Source: an uncultured Paracoccaceae bacterium
Lineage (GTDB): Bacteria > Pseudomonadota > Alphaproteobacteria > Rhodobacterales > Rhodobacteraceae
Assembly (NCBI GenBank): GCA_951812305.1
Contig: CATOSB010000017.1
Coordinates: 1-64,000, forward strand
Length of the DNA stretch: 64,000 nt
Reading direction: 5' to 3'
In this document: positions 25,313-34,032 of the stretch, in pieces
Layout of the letters: every line of letters begins with the position of its first letter
Numbering within the stretch: the first letter of the stretch is position 1
Notes under the pieces: generated by a model
Seen by the model: only the letters and a program-made list of their open reading frames with translations
The model's database searches: none
Told to the model about the DNA's origin: nothing
Position numbers and translations under genes: made by a program

Positions 25313-27901
25313 TTACCCTCGCGTTGGGCGCGGGGTTGGTCTGGGTGATGTAACCGGGGCGGCACTCTGCCGTTCTTCCTCCCGCCTCTGGTCGGCGTCG
25401 GAGTTGTCGCGTTCTGCTTGCCGCTGCCGTTCTTCCTCCCGCCGTTGGTCGCTGTCGGAGGTGTCTCGCTCCGGGACTGCTGGTGACTCTTCCGGATTTT
25501 TGCTGTCATCGGGTGGAGGAGGTGGCTCCGGCGCATCGCCGACCCCGGTCAGATCGAGGGTTCGTGACACGGTTCGGTCGGGCGTTTCGATACCGGCGCC
25601 TTGGTAATAGGCGTCGACCTCGTCGATGGCGGTGAGGCGGATGCGGTCTTCGCCGCGCGGCTCGGTTCCGATGATGCGCAGATGGGCGTATGGCTCGGTG
25701 GCGGAGTGCAGCCGCCAGAGAGTGTCTGCGGGGTCGGCCCCGTCGGCGTCGAGGGGTTGGGGGAGTGGCTTTGCGAGCTTGAGGCGGTCGACGGGGCCGG
25801 TTGCTGCATCACCCGGATGCCGGCCCACGGCGCTGTCATGTATGCTGCCATCGGAGCTGCGGATCAGGATGCGGTCGCCGTCGTCGATCTCCACGGCACG
25901 GTCGATGCTCAGGACAGTGCGTTGCGGGTTTGCGGTGGCGCGCCCGGCGATACCGCCGTCAAGCAGGCCGTGACTGAGGGCGACGACGTCGCCGCGGGCG
26001 ATGGCGAGACCTTCGAGTCCCATGTCCCATGAGATGCGGCGGCGGTGATAGATCTGGCGGGCGGCCTGCAGCGCGCATTCTTCTTCGGCGCGGGCGGTAT
26101 CGGTGATACCGGGGAATGTCACGGTTGTGGTTGATGCGGGGGGTCCGGTGAGGCCGGGCATGAGACGGCGCACGGTCTGCCATGTCCAGTCGCGATCCTT
26201 GTCGATATAGCGGAGCGCGATTTCCTCCGCCGCGGCGCCGCTGGCCCAGGCGATACGCAGGCTGCCGGGGATGATATTTCCCGGCGTGATCAGGGAGGAG
26301 ACGGGGGTGTCGGGATCGTCGTATATGACGCCGAGCCTGCCGCTGGCCCATGTCGGGGTGGCGCGGCCACAGCGGGCGACCATGGTCAGCAGGTCGCGGG
26401 CGACCATGGCGCTGGAGATGACGGCATCGCAGCGGAGCCCGTGGCGGGTGCAGAAGGCGGCCCATGCACGGATGGCATCAAGGTTGATGCGGGCGTCGGG
26501 AAGCCCTGCACCTGCGATCAGGCGGCCATCCACGCGGAGGCCCTTTGCGAGCCAGAGGAATATCCATGCCGGGTTGGAGTTGGGCTTCGTCTGCCAGCCG
26601 CCCTGGCCGTCGGGGACGGGCACGGGCTGGCGCGCCATGCAGGAGAGCCGGGGGGTGGAGCCTGAGAATTGGCCCGAGGCACGGATGCGCAGCCAGAGTC
26701 TTGTCTGTCCTCGGTAGTCGCCGGTGTCGGGACGGATCGAGCGGAGCGCGGTCCACTGCAGTATGTCGACGTCGCGGTTTCCGTCGGCGGGTGCGGCGGT
26801 GCGGCGAATGCGGACATCCCATGTACCGGGGGACGGCAGGCGGATCACGGTCGAGCGCCGGACCTCGCTGGCGCGCTCGTCGCCGGCCAGGCTAAGCGTA
26901 CCGGGTCCGAGGCGGGTCCATGGGTCGCTGGTGTCGGCCGGGCGCGCCTCAAGATCGAGGGTCACGGTGCGGCCCGATCCCTCGCCCTTGTCGTTATAGG
27001 CGGTTTGGCGGGCGGCGAGATCGATGGCGACATGGGTGCTCTTCTCCGCTGTCCGCCGGGTCTGCCAGTCGGTGTTGTCGAGCGCGGGTCCGGCTTCGGT
27101 GTGGATATCGGCGCGTTCGGGTCCTGCGCGGCCGCGCAGGATGTGGCGCGACACGTTCTCGAAACTGTCCAGCGGGGTATTTTCGATGCGGGTATCGGAG
27201 ATCTCCGGGGCCCCTACACCGAGGCCGAAGACCTGGACGAGGTCCTGGTTATTGTCGTTGTCGAAGCGCGCCCAGGGCGCGGCGGCGAGATCGGGGAAGA
27301 TGCGGTGCGCACCGAGGATGAGCGGGACGGGCGCATAGGGCCGTGCCCGGTTGGCGCCACCGGTGAGCGAATAGACGGGCTCCGGCCCGGCGGCGGCACC
27401 GGCGGGATCGGGGGGCGGAATGAGGGCGTTGAGGACGAGGCCGCCGGCGACCATTATGCCGGCGGAGACGAGCGAGGCCTGAAAGGAGGTTAGGCCCGCA
27501 AGGAAAGACGCGCCGGGCAGCCAGGCCCCGAGGGCGAGGAGCGCGATGGTGCCGATGATCTGGAGCGGATTGCTGTCGCCCCCGCCGGCGAGCGCGGGGC
27601 GCAGCGCCACATGCTGGCCGGCGCGGAGCCGGGTGCGGGCGCGGGCGGACGGTGGCACGGCGCGGCCATCGACGCTGACAAGGATGAGACCGGGACCGAG
27701 GCCGGGGAGCGCGGCGGCGGCGAGTGTATCGAGGGGGGTGCCGGGCGGCAGCATGATGGTGGTCCGCCCCTCTGCCGTCAGGGGGTGCGGCCAGATCTCG
27801 ACGCTGCAGGGGGCATGCAGGGGCTCTGCAAGGGCTGTGCGGCGGCGGTGGAGGGCCGCATCCGGGGTTCCGGTCGCCGCCTGGGGGAGGATCACAGCCA
27901 T
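25313..27901 (-). CDS. J-like tail-tip / host-specificity protein
   Basis: The distal tail protein probably contacts the receptor. The 862-aa protein has a ubiquitin-like N-terminal part (about 45-105), a hydrophobic stretch (about 113-163, NPLQIIGTIALLALGAWLPG...AGIMVAGGLVLNAL), then the J-type body with VYSLTGGANRARPYAPVPLILG and SLRIAWASGAAAEEIALRYID. The C-terminus is a charged tail with an imperfect tandem repeat (SDQRREEERQ, DADQRREEERQ) and PTPRPT. Lambda J is longer, so this is a short version. It is the last gene before the phage end and overlaps the peptidase gene by about 10 bases. Confidence 0.8.
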   Translation of the reverse strand: MAVILPQAATGTPDAALHRRRTALAEPLHAPCSVEIWPHPLTAEGRTTIMLPPGTPLDTLAAAALPGLGPGLILVSVDGRAVPPSARARTRLRAGQHVALRPALAGGGDSNPLQIIGTIALLALGAWLPGASFLAGLTSFQASLVSAGIMVAGGLVLNALIPPPDPAGAAAGPEPVYSLTGGANRARPYAPVPLILGAHRIFPDLAAAPWARFDNDNNQDLVQVFGLGVGAPEISDTRIENTPLDSFENVSRHILRGRAGPERADIHTEAGPALDNTDWQTRRTAEKSTHVAIDLAARQTAYNDKGEGSGRTVTLDLEARPADTSDPWTRLGPGTLSLAGDERASEVRRSTVIRLPSPGTWDVRIRRTAAPADGNRDVDILQWTALRSIRPDTGDYRGQTRLWLRIRASGQFSGSTPRLSCMARQPVPVPDGQGGWQTKPNSNPAWIFLWLAKGLRVDGRLIAGAGLPDARINLDAIRAWAAFCTRHGLRCDAVISSAMVARDLLTMVARCGRATPTWASGRLGVIYDDPDTPVSSLITPGNIIPGSLRIAWASGAAAEEIALRYIDKDRDWTWQTVRRLMPGLTGPPASTTTVTFPGITDTARAEEECALQAARQIYHRRRISWDMGLEGLAIARGDVVALSHGLLDGGIAGRATANPQRTVLSIDRAVEIDDGDRILIRSSDGSIHDSAVGRHPGDAATGPVDRLKLAKPLPQPLDADGADPADTLWRLHSATEPYAHLRIIGTEPRGEDRIRLTAIDEVDAYYQGAGIETPDRTVSRTLDLTGVGDAPEPPPPPDDSKNPEESPAVPERDTSDSDQRREEERQRQAERDNSDADQRREEERQSAAPVTSPRPTPRPTRG

Positions 27902-28305
27902 CGGTAGAGCCCGGCCAGGATCAGGCCCCGGTCTTCGAGCCGCGCCAGCGGATGCAGGCAGGTGCCGAGCCTGGCCATGTGATGCAGGACATGCGGGGTG
28001 CCGGGGGCGCCGGTCCAGAGCCCGATATGGTGGCCAAGGGCGCGGGTGCGGGCGGCGGCGCGCATCAGCACCGCATCGCCCTCTTGTGGCGCCTCACCGG
28101 TGTCGAGCGGTCGGGCAAAGTCGCCACCGAGCGCCGCGATGGCCCCGTCCCGCGCGCGCAGGCTGCCGGGGCTGGGTGGCAGGTCAAGGGCATGCCCGAA
28201 CACGGCGTGGCGCACCCGAGCGACCAGATCGGCGCAATCCTCCGCCGGCGCGCCGACCCAGGCGTCGGCCCAGTCGGGAGTGTGGGGGCGATCCTTACGC
28301 GTCAT
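27892..28305 (-). CDS. NlpC/P60-like tail peptidase
   Basis: This 137-aa protein is probably a cell-wall peptidase at the tail tip, as in gene transfer agents and siphoviruses. A catalytic Cys lies in PAEDCADLVARVRHAVFG (about residue 23) and a candidate catalytic His in RTRALGHHIGLWTG (about 97). The Cys-then-His order fits the C40 fold. It is adjacent to the J-like gene, the usual order. ATG 28305 (MTRKDRPHTP) is chosen. The very short sequence makes the assignment moderately certain. Confidence 0.7.
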   Translation of the reverse strand: MTRKDRPHTPDWADAWVGAPAEDCADLVARVRHAVFGHALDLPPSPGSLRARDGAIAALGGDFARPLDTGEAPQEGDAVLMRAAARTRALGHHIGLWTGAPGTPHVLHHMARLGTCLHPLARLEDRGLILAGLYRWL

Positions 28306-28741
28306 CCGCCTCGAAGGCCTCGGCGACGCTCGTGATCCGGGTGCCGATCTCGATAAGCGCGGCGGCCTGCCCGCCGGTCTTGACCTTGTAGGGCAATTTG
28401 ATGGTGCCGTCGGCGACGCCTGCCACAAGCGGGTCGAGCGCGTCGGCCAGCGGAGTGGCGGCGGTTTTCATGGCGGCGATATTGGCCGCAACCTTAAGCG
28501 CGGCGGTGAGCTTGCCGATTTCCACCAGCAGGAAGGTCACGCCGTCGCCATAGGTGCCGATCAGGGTCTCCGTATCGCCGACCGTGCTGTGTATTGTGCG
28601 CCGGGTCGCTGCCCTGATATCTGCGGCGTTTGCCTCCACGGTGACATCCTCCTTGCTGAGACCCTCTTCCGTGAGCCACTGGTCCACGTCCCCGAGCGCC
28701 ATGGCGGCGATTGTTTCCGGGCCTTTTTTGATAAGTGCCAT
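28295..28741 (-). CDS. Phage structural protein, unknown
   Basis: This 148-aa acidic, Ala-rich, mostly helical protein starts MALIKKGPETIAAMALGDV with a good AGGAGGACAA ribosome-binding site. I recognise no family. It overlaps the peptidase gene by 11 bases and lies among tail genes, so a minor tail role is likely but inferred from position only. Confidence 0.65.
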   Translation of the reverse strand: MALIKKGPETIAAMALGDVDQWLTEEGLSKEDVTVEANAADIRAATRRTIHSTVGDTETLIGTYGDGVTFLLVEIGKLTAALKVAANIAAMKTAATPLADALDPLVAGVADGTIKLPYKVKTGGQAAALIEIGTRITSVAEAFEADDA

Positions 28742-28763
28742 TGTCTTGTCCTCCTGTTGTGGA

Positions 28764-29624
28764 TCAGTACGCGACCCCGGCGGGCAGCCGGTCATCGCCG
28801 TGGGTGTAGCGCCCGAGCGACTGGGCGTAGATGAACGCGCCGCCATGATCGCCGGTGCCGATATAGGGCAGCGCCAGCGCCACGGTCATGCTGCCTGTGC
28901 CCTCGAAGAGCGGCTGGTGGCATCCGCCCCAGCCGGGCCGGGTGTTGTGCAGATATGTCCAGCCATCGCCCTCGAGATCGCCCCCCGCCGTGAGGGTGGC
29001 CGACATGTTGTCGGAGGGATAGAAGGTGGTGGCCCCGTCATGCGTGACGACGTTGACAAAACAGGCGGCCTGGGTTTTGAACTCGCCCTTCCTCCAGCCG
29101 GTAAAGCGCGGGCAGCCCTGGCGCAGCACATAAAATCGCGCCGGCTTGCCGTCGCTCTGATCCGCTGTGATTTTGACATCCAACAGCAGGACGCGGAAAT
29201 CCGATCCGTGCCAGGGAGTATCGCCGTCCGGCCCGTTGGTCGCCTTGTCGAGATCGCCGCCGAAGGCGATGCCTTTGTCGGAAAGCTTCTCCAGCGTGAC
29301 CACATCGATTTTGCCCGTGGCCTTCGTTCCGTTGTAGAGATGGGTGGACCAGGCGGACCCGTTATGAGCCTCGAATATGTCGAATTCTGTGTTTACGCTT
29401 CCGCCGCAAAGGGTTGCGAACTTCCTGGTGTCGGCCAGCAGGTTGGGGGCGAGCGGGAACGATGCCTTTGCGCCGGCGACGAACGTATCGGCCCTACTCG
29501 CCGCGCTGATCGCGCGGCGGGCCGCGGCGGTCGCGGAGGCGCCCTGAGAGCGAATTTCACTGCTGACGGGTGCGGCATCGTTGATCGAGACGCTGCCCTG
29601 GCTCGTGGAGATGATGGTGCTCAT
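28764..29624 (-). CDS. Putative virion surface or tail-fibre-like protein
   Basis: This 286-aa protein starts MSTIISTSQGSV and is rich in Gly, Thr, Asp and aromatic residues. The C-terminal half is beta-like (FEGTGSMTVALALPYIGTGDHGGAFIYAQSLGRYTHGD), as in surface-exposed virion proteins. No known domain is recognised. The start overlaps the stop of the next upstream gene by four bases. Confidence 0.6.
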   Translation of the reverse strand: MSTIISTSQGSVSINDAAPVSSEIRSQGASATAAARRAISAASRADTFVAGAKASFPLAPNLLADTRKFATLCGGSVNTEFDIFEAHNGSAWSTHLYNGTKATGKIDVVTLEKLSDKGIAFGGDLDKATNGPDGDTPWHGSDFRVLLLDVKITADQSDGKPARFYVLRQGCPRFTGWRKGEFKTQAACFVNVVTHDGATTFYPSDNMSATLTAGGDLEGDGWTYLHNTRPGWGGCHQPLFEGTGSMTVALALPYIGTGDHGGAFIYAQSLGRYTHGDDRLPAGVAY

Positions 29625-29962
29625 GTTGTGATGTCCTCCAAGACCTGGATGATGAATGTGTCGGTGCTCTTTACTGTATCCATGTCCGTAAATTGAATGT
29701 CCGCGTGCCAGCATCCGGTAGGCCATTTGCTCGTCTCGTCCGCCCGCGCGGAAATGACGAAGCGGCCGCTCATCAGCGGATCGCCAACTATCACAGTCAT
29801 TTTTACTTTCATTCCGGTTTGCGCGTGGCGCATCTGGCATTCCGGGGCCCAGACGCTCAGATCGCGAGATACCCCAGCATCTGCCCCCTTTGGTGGGGTC
29901 AGCCAGGCGGTGCAGTCGAGTGCGAGGCTGTCGCCGCGCTTGATGTATATTCTGTCCGGCAT
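29621..29962 (-). CDS. Small phage structural protein
   Basis: 113-aa protein beginning MPDRIYIKRGDSLALDCTAW. The beta-rich pattern resembles small phage tail-associated beta-sandwich proteins (PPKGADAGVSRDLSVWAPECQMR, MTVIVGDPLMSGRFVISARA). An AGGAGGAGA ribosome-binding site precedes it. The function is not recognised. Confidence 0.6.
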   Translation of the reverse strand: MPDRIYIKRGDSLALDCTAWLTPPKGADAGVSRDLSVWAPECQMRHAQTGMKVKMTVIVGDPLMSGRFVISARADETSKWPTGCWHADIQFTDMDTVKSTDTFIIQVLEDITT

Positions 29963-29981
29963 GTCGTTTCTCCTCCTCAGA

Positions 29982-30455
29982 TCAGAACAGCCCCGGCGCG
30001 GTTGCGGGCTCGTAGCGCAGCGCCACCGCGGCGCGGTCGAGGCCGGGGTCGTACCCGAGCGTGGCGACGATCTCGACGGCGGTAACCTCGATGCCGAGCA
30101 CGTCGAGCGTACGTTCCCAGTCGGGGGGATGGGCCCGGGAATCACCGTCGGCCAGGCAGAGCATGATCCGCACGCTGGCCCCGGCACCGCCGCCGGACCG
30201 CGCGATCCACGCCATCGCCTCGCGCCCGACATTGTCCATGCGCAGCTCCGCGCGCGGTGCCCGCCCGGCCCGGTCGTCGGCCATCTTTAGCCGCAGCGCG
30301 ATGGCGGTATATGTCTGCCCCGCGATGTCGCGGTCCCCCGGCGACACCGCCAGGCGCAGGGGATCGTCAAGTGCCGGGTGACAGATTTCCAGCGCCGGGA
30401 CGATGTCCTCGGGCGCGAGTGCGCGCAGGGCGATATCGAAGCCGGGGGCGGGCAT
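29982..30455 (-). CDS. DUF1833-like tail protein
   Basis: 157-aa protein beginning MPAPGFDIALRALAPEDIVPAL. It resembles the DUF1833 family of phage tail proteins (ALEICHPALDDPLRLAVSPGD, GQTYTAIALRLKM...RAELRMDNVGREAM, ATLGYDPGLDRAAVALRYE). These lie between the tape measure and tail-tip genes in siphoviruses. ATG 30455 overlaps the upstream stop as TGATG. Confidence 0.75.
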   Translation of the reverse strand: MPAPGFDIALRALAPEDIVPALEICHPALDDPLRLAVSPGDRDIAGQTYTAIALRLKMADDRAGRAPRAELRMDNVGREAMAWIARSGGGAGASVRIMLCLADGDSRAHPPDWERTLDVLGIEVTAVEIVATLGYDPGLDRAAVALRYEPATAPGLF

Positions 30456-30820
30456 CAGGCGGGCCCCTCCAGCGTCAGGCGCAACTCCCAGCGGCGTTGA
30501 CCTCCGGCGACACGGGCCCGGGCGGTGATGCCGCCGGCCCCGCCCCGGACACGGACGCGCAGGGATCCCGGCCCCAGCGGATCGGGAAAGGCGAACCAGC
30601 GATGGGCATGGGCGTCGGCCCAGCCTGAAAACCGCTCCAGCGCGGCATCGCTGTCGAGATGTGCGAGGATGTCCCATGTGCGCAGGCCCCGCCCCCGGCG
30701 GGCCTGGCGCACCGTGCCGTCCTCAAACGGCGTGCGCAGCACATCCTCCGCCCGGCCGATCTCGAACGCCTCGGCGTCGATCCGGGCCTCGAAGGGCCAG
30801 AGAGGCAGCGGCGCGCTCAC
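30455..30820 (-). CDS. Phage tail-associated protein, distal to tape measure
   Basis: 121-aa protein starting at GTG 30820 (VSAPLPLWPFEARIDAEAFE), overlapping a copy of the tape-measure stop. It contains RTPFEDGTVRQARR, a motif shared with the minus-strand gene at 47168-47587, so the two look paralogous. By position it could be a distal tail or adaptor component, which is inference. Its 5' end and the tape-measure 3' end are duplicated in tandem just upstream. Confidence 0.65.
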   Translation of the reverse strand: MSAPLPLWPFEARIDAEAFEIGRAEDVLRTPFEDGTVRQARRGRGLRTWDILAHLDSDAALERFSGWADAHAHRWFAFPDPLGPGSLRVRVRGGAGGITARARVAGGQRRWELRLTLEGPA

Positions 30821-31002
30821 CAGAAATCCCCCCGGCGTTTGCCGATCGCGCGGGACATGGTCTGGCTGATCGGCCCGCCGATCTCGAACGCCTCGGCGTC
30901 GATCCGGGCCTCGAAGGGCCAGAGAGGCAGCGGCGCGCTCACCAGAAATCCCCCCGGCGTTTGCCGATCGCGCGGGACATGGTCTGGCTGATCGGCCCGC
31001 CG
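30755..31002. repeat. Tandem direct duplication, 122-bp unit
   Basis: The segment 30755-30880 is repeated without visible change at 30877-31002 (offset 122 bp). It spans the last codons of the tape-measure gene, its TGA/GTG overlap, and the first about 22 codons of the next gene. The unit is not a multiple of three, yet both genes stay intact because the duplicate falls between them. Confidence 0.92.
30817..30942 (-). pseudogene. 41-codon remnant created by the tandem duplication
   Basis: From GTG 30942 the frame reads the same N-terminus as the downstream gene (SAPLPLWPFEARIDAEAFE). It then runs into the duplicated tape-measure tail (PISQTMSRAIGKRRGDFW) and stops. It is a hybrid of two gene ends, probably non-functional, although its start overlaps the tape-measure stop and it may still be translated. 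Confidence 0.6.
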
Positions 31003-34000
31003 GTCGCGTCGTCCTCGGTGATGATCCGGACGACCGCCCCCTCGATGTCGGGTTCAATAGCCGCCTCGCGTGGCCGCAGCGGCGGCCCGGAGCCCTGGTT
31101 GTCGATATGGACGCGGAGTTGGCGAGGGCCGTCCGCCGCGCTGGCCAGCCGTTCCATGAGGGGCGTCAGGGAGGCCGCAAGCCGGTCGGCGATGTCCTGG
31201 CCGGTCGCCGCCGCCGACACACCGACGGTCGGGGCGGCGGGCTCGTATATTTTCGGGATCGTGGCGGGGTCGATGGCAACACCGCCCGCATGAAACCGCG
31301 GCCGGTCCAGCGAGGCCAGCGCCGCCTCGATCGCGGCCGCCTGGGGCGCGGTCAGCACCGCCTCGCCGGCGGTGAGAAGGGCCGGCACCTCGCGGGACGA
31401 GGGACCATGGCGGGAAGACGCAGTCACGATCTCGCGGGCGCGGGTGAGCGCTGTCGCCCCGGCCACACCGCCGGAATGATAGAGTGCAGGCGTATCGGTG
31501 ACGACGCCGCCCACATGCCACGGCCGCGCGGTCGGTCGCGGAGATGTTGCCGGGGCGGCTCCGCCGCCGAATATCCCGCCAAGGACCTCGCTGAGCGCAT
31601 CCGCCAGCGGCCCGGTGATGCCCTGGCGGATGACAATGCGGGCGAGATCGGCCAGGATCGCATCGACCAGCCCGGAAAACTCAATCTTGCCGGTGGTGAC
31701 AAAGCCCACCAGCGCGTCCTCCATGCCCTTCAGGGCGCGCGTGGTGGCCTCGGCGATCTCGTCGCCGGCGTGGATCGCGTCCTCGGCATAGTCCCGCAAC
31801 GCCCCGGCCATGGCGGCGGCGCCCTGCGGGCCGAGGCGCAGCTCGCGATTGAGTTCCGCGGCCTCGGTTGCCGCCGCGATCAGCGCGGTCTCAAGCGCGC
31901 GGATCCCGGCGACCTGCGCGGCGGCGCCGGGTGCGTCGCCCACTTTGGCGATGGCCGCCTCGGCGAGATGTGCGGCCTCGGCCGCCGCAATGGCGCGGGC
32001 CTCCTCGACCTCGCCCAGGCCCTGCAGCGACACCCGGGCGCGCTCGGCGGTGCGGACATAACCCTCGAGCCGGCGCTCCAGCGTCGCGGTGGGATCGGCG
32101 CCGCGCCCGCCACCGCCGCGCCGGGCCTTGCGCAGTGCGGCCTCCGCGGCGGCGGTTTGCTGATTGAGGCGGGCCTCCTCGGCGGCTTCGTCGGCAGTGG
32201 TTTGCGCTGCAAGCCGCCGGTCCCGCAATATCTGTTGAATTATGCCGCTGTCCACGCCCTGGCCCCGGAGGCTGGCCTCCGCGGCGGCGATATTGCCCTC
32301 GGCGTCATGCAGCGCCTCCGCGCGGGCCCTCTGCACCGGCTGGCCTACGGTCGCGGCACGGATGCGCGCGATCGCGAGGCCATGGCTTGCCCCGGCGGCG
32401 AGCCCATCGAGCGCGGCCAGGGCGCGTTCGAATTCTTCGGCCAGCGTGCGCGCCTGCTCGGACATCGTGTCGAGGCCCGGGTTGCGGCCATCGGTTGCGA
32501 GCAATTCACGCAGATGGCCCTCGAGATCCACCACGTCACCCAGCAGCTGATCGTTCTGGGCTTGCTGATCATCCGTAAGGTCTGGGGCCGCATTGGCGGC
32601 GGCGCGGAGCGCATGGCGCAGCCTTGTGGCGGCCTCCTGCTGGGCCTTGATCCCGTCCGCGTCGCGGAGCGCCTCAAGCGCCGCGCCGACCTCTCTGACG
32701 GCGTCGACGCTCAGACCCGTCTTCGCGGCCAGCTTCTCAAAGCCCGCCTCCGCCAGATTCAGGCGCTCTGCGATCTTATCCCCGACAAAGTCGGAATTCG
32801 TTTGCAGGTCAAAGACGGCCAGCGCCAGCGCCTCTACGGAGACACCGGCGGCTTTCGCCTCGTCGGCAATATCCGCAAATCCGAACTGGTAGAGAACATC
32901 GCGCGGGTTGACCCGTGACCATGGCTGGATCGCAGCATTATACTTCCGGCCAAAAGCCTCCGCATCGCCGGCGTGGGCAACATGCTGCCGGAACGCTTCT
33001 GCAAACTCCAGCGCGGCTTTCTCCCCGGCGGCACGGGCGGAATATGCGGTCCTGTCGAGCGTCTTGGCGGCGAGATCGCCGGACAGAATGTCCTCGACCG
33101 CCTGCCGGGCGGCACGGGCGCTGGCGCGGCGTTCAATCTCCCGCTCGGCGGCGATGAGCGCGTAGACCCCGGCCGTCACTTCGCCGTATTTTTCGCGAAT
33201 GGCGTCGAGATCGCCGCGCAGATCTTGCAGGCCGCGCAGCCGGTCGGTGCTGTCGGCCAGCCGGTCGGTGGCGTTGCCAGCCTCTTCGGCCGCCTCGCCG
33301 GCGCCGAAGAGATGCCCGGCCAGGGGGATGAGCACGGCCGAGGCGGTGCCGAGGACGACACCAAGAAGCCCGAACCCCGACAGCAACTGCGGCAACTGCT
33401 GGCTGAGCGCGCGGGAGGCCGCGGTGCCGGAGGCCATCTGCACCGCCACGTCCTGCACCTGGTAGCCGACATTGATCAGGGAGGCCCGGCTGGCCCCCAT
33501 AGCCTGGCGATGGGCCAGGCCCGCCGCAGCCCCGGCCCGGGTGGCCCGGGTGAGCCGCTCCTGCGCGGTGGCGGCCTGCAATGCGGTCCGCGCGGCGCGC
33601 TGGGTGGCCATAACCGCGGAGGTCTCCGCCCGCGCCACACGCAGCGCCTCCCGTGCCGCGCGATCACGGTACACGGCCAGCTTCAGCGCCGCTCGGGCGG
33701 CCTTGGTATCCGCCGCACTTACGCGCTCCCGCACTGCGCTCAACTCCCGCGCGGCGCGCGCCGCATGCTGCGCGGCTGTCGCCTGTCCGGCAGTGGCCGC
33801 CGCCCCGGCCCGGGTGGCCCGGGTGAGCCGCTCCTGTGCGGTGGCGGCGCCGCGGGCGGCGGTGGTGCTGCGGGCGATGCCCGAGGCAGCCTGCTCATAG
33901 CCCCGCCCCGCGGTTCGCGCGGTGGTGCCGGCCTGCCCGGTCTCCGCGCGCAAGCGGCGCAATTCGGCGCGTGCCTGATCCAGATCGGCGCGGATCCGCA

Positions 34001-34025
34001 GGGCGAGGTCCAGATCGCCACTCAT
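30939..34025 (-). CDS. Tail tape measure protein
   Basis: The 1028-aa protein sets tail length and fills the tail tube. The N-terminal half is Ala/Arg-rich coiled coil, with the 16-residue word TAQERLTRATRAGAAA at 62-77 and again at 153-168. A hydrophobic stretch lies at about 214-237 (LLSGFGLLGVVLGTASAVLIPLAG). Long helical stretches follow, and a C-terminal part has APATSPRPTARPWHVGGVV and FHAGGVAIDPATIPKIYEP, typical of tape measures. It lies directly after the frameshifted chaperone genes, the standard siphovirus order. Confidence 0.88.
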   Translation of the reverse strand: MSGDLDLALRIRADLDQARAELRRLRAETGQAGTTARTAGRGYEQAASGIARSTTAARGAATAQERLTRATRAGAAATAGQATAAQHAARAARELSAVRERVSAADTKAARAALKLAVYRDRAAREALRVARAETSAVMATQRAARTALQAATAQERLTRATRAGAAAGLAHRQAMGASRASLINVGYQVQDVAVQMASGTAASRALSQQLPQLLSGFGLLGVVLGTASAVLIPLAGHLFGAGEAAEEAGNATDRLADSTDRLRGLQDLRGDLDAIREKYGEVTAGVYALIAAEREIERRASARAARQAVEDILSGDLAAKTLDRTAYSARAAGEKAALEFAEAFRQHVAHAGDAEAFGRKYNAAIQPWSRVNPRDVLYQFGFADIADEAKAAGVSVEALALAVFDLQTNSDFVGDKIAERLNLAEAGFEKLAAKTGLSVDAVREVGAALEALRDADGIKAQQEAATRLRHALRAAANAAPDLTDDQQAQNDQLLGDVVDLEGHLRELLATDGRNPGLDTMSEQARTLAEEFERALAALDGLAAGASHGLAIARIRAATVGQPVQRARAEALHDAEGNIAAAEASLRGQGVDSGIIQQILRDRRLAAQTTADEAAEEARLNQQTAAAEAALRKARRGGGGRGADPTATLERRLEGYVRTAERARVSLQGLGEVEEARAIAAAEAAHLAEAAIAKVGDAPGAAAQVAGIRALETALIAAATEAAELNRELRLGPQGAAAMAGALRDYAEDAIHAGDEIAEATTRALKGMEDALVGFVTTGKIEFSGLVDAILADLARIVIRQGITGPLADALSEVLGGIFGGGAAPATSPRPTARPWHVGGVVTDTPALYHSGGVAGATALTRAREIVTASSRHGPSSREVPALLTAGEAVLTAPQAAAIEAALASLDRPRFHAGGVAIDPATIPKIYEPAAPTVGVSAAATGQDIADRLAASLTPLMERLASAADGPRQLRVHIDNQGSGPPLRPREAAIEPDIEGAVVRIITEDDATGGPISQTMSRAIGKRRGDFW

Positions 34026-34032
34026 GCCGGCG

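Noticed and set aside
31107..32918. A 603-codon plus-strand frame inside the tape-measure region
   Set aside because: Antisense shadow of the repetitive Ala/Arg-rich tape measure.
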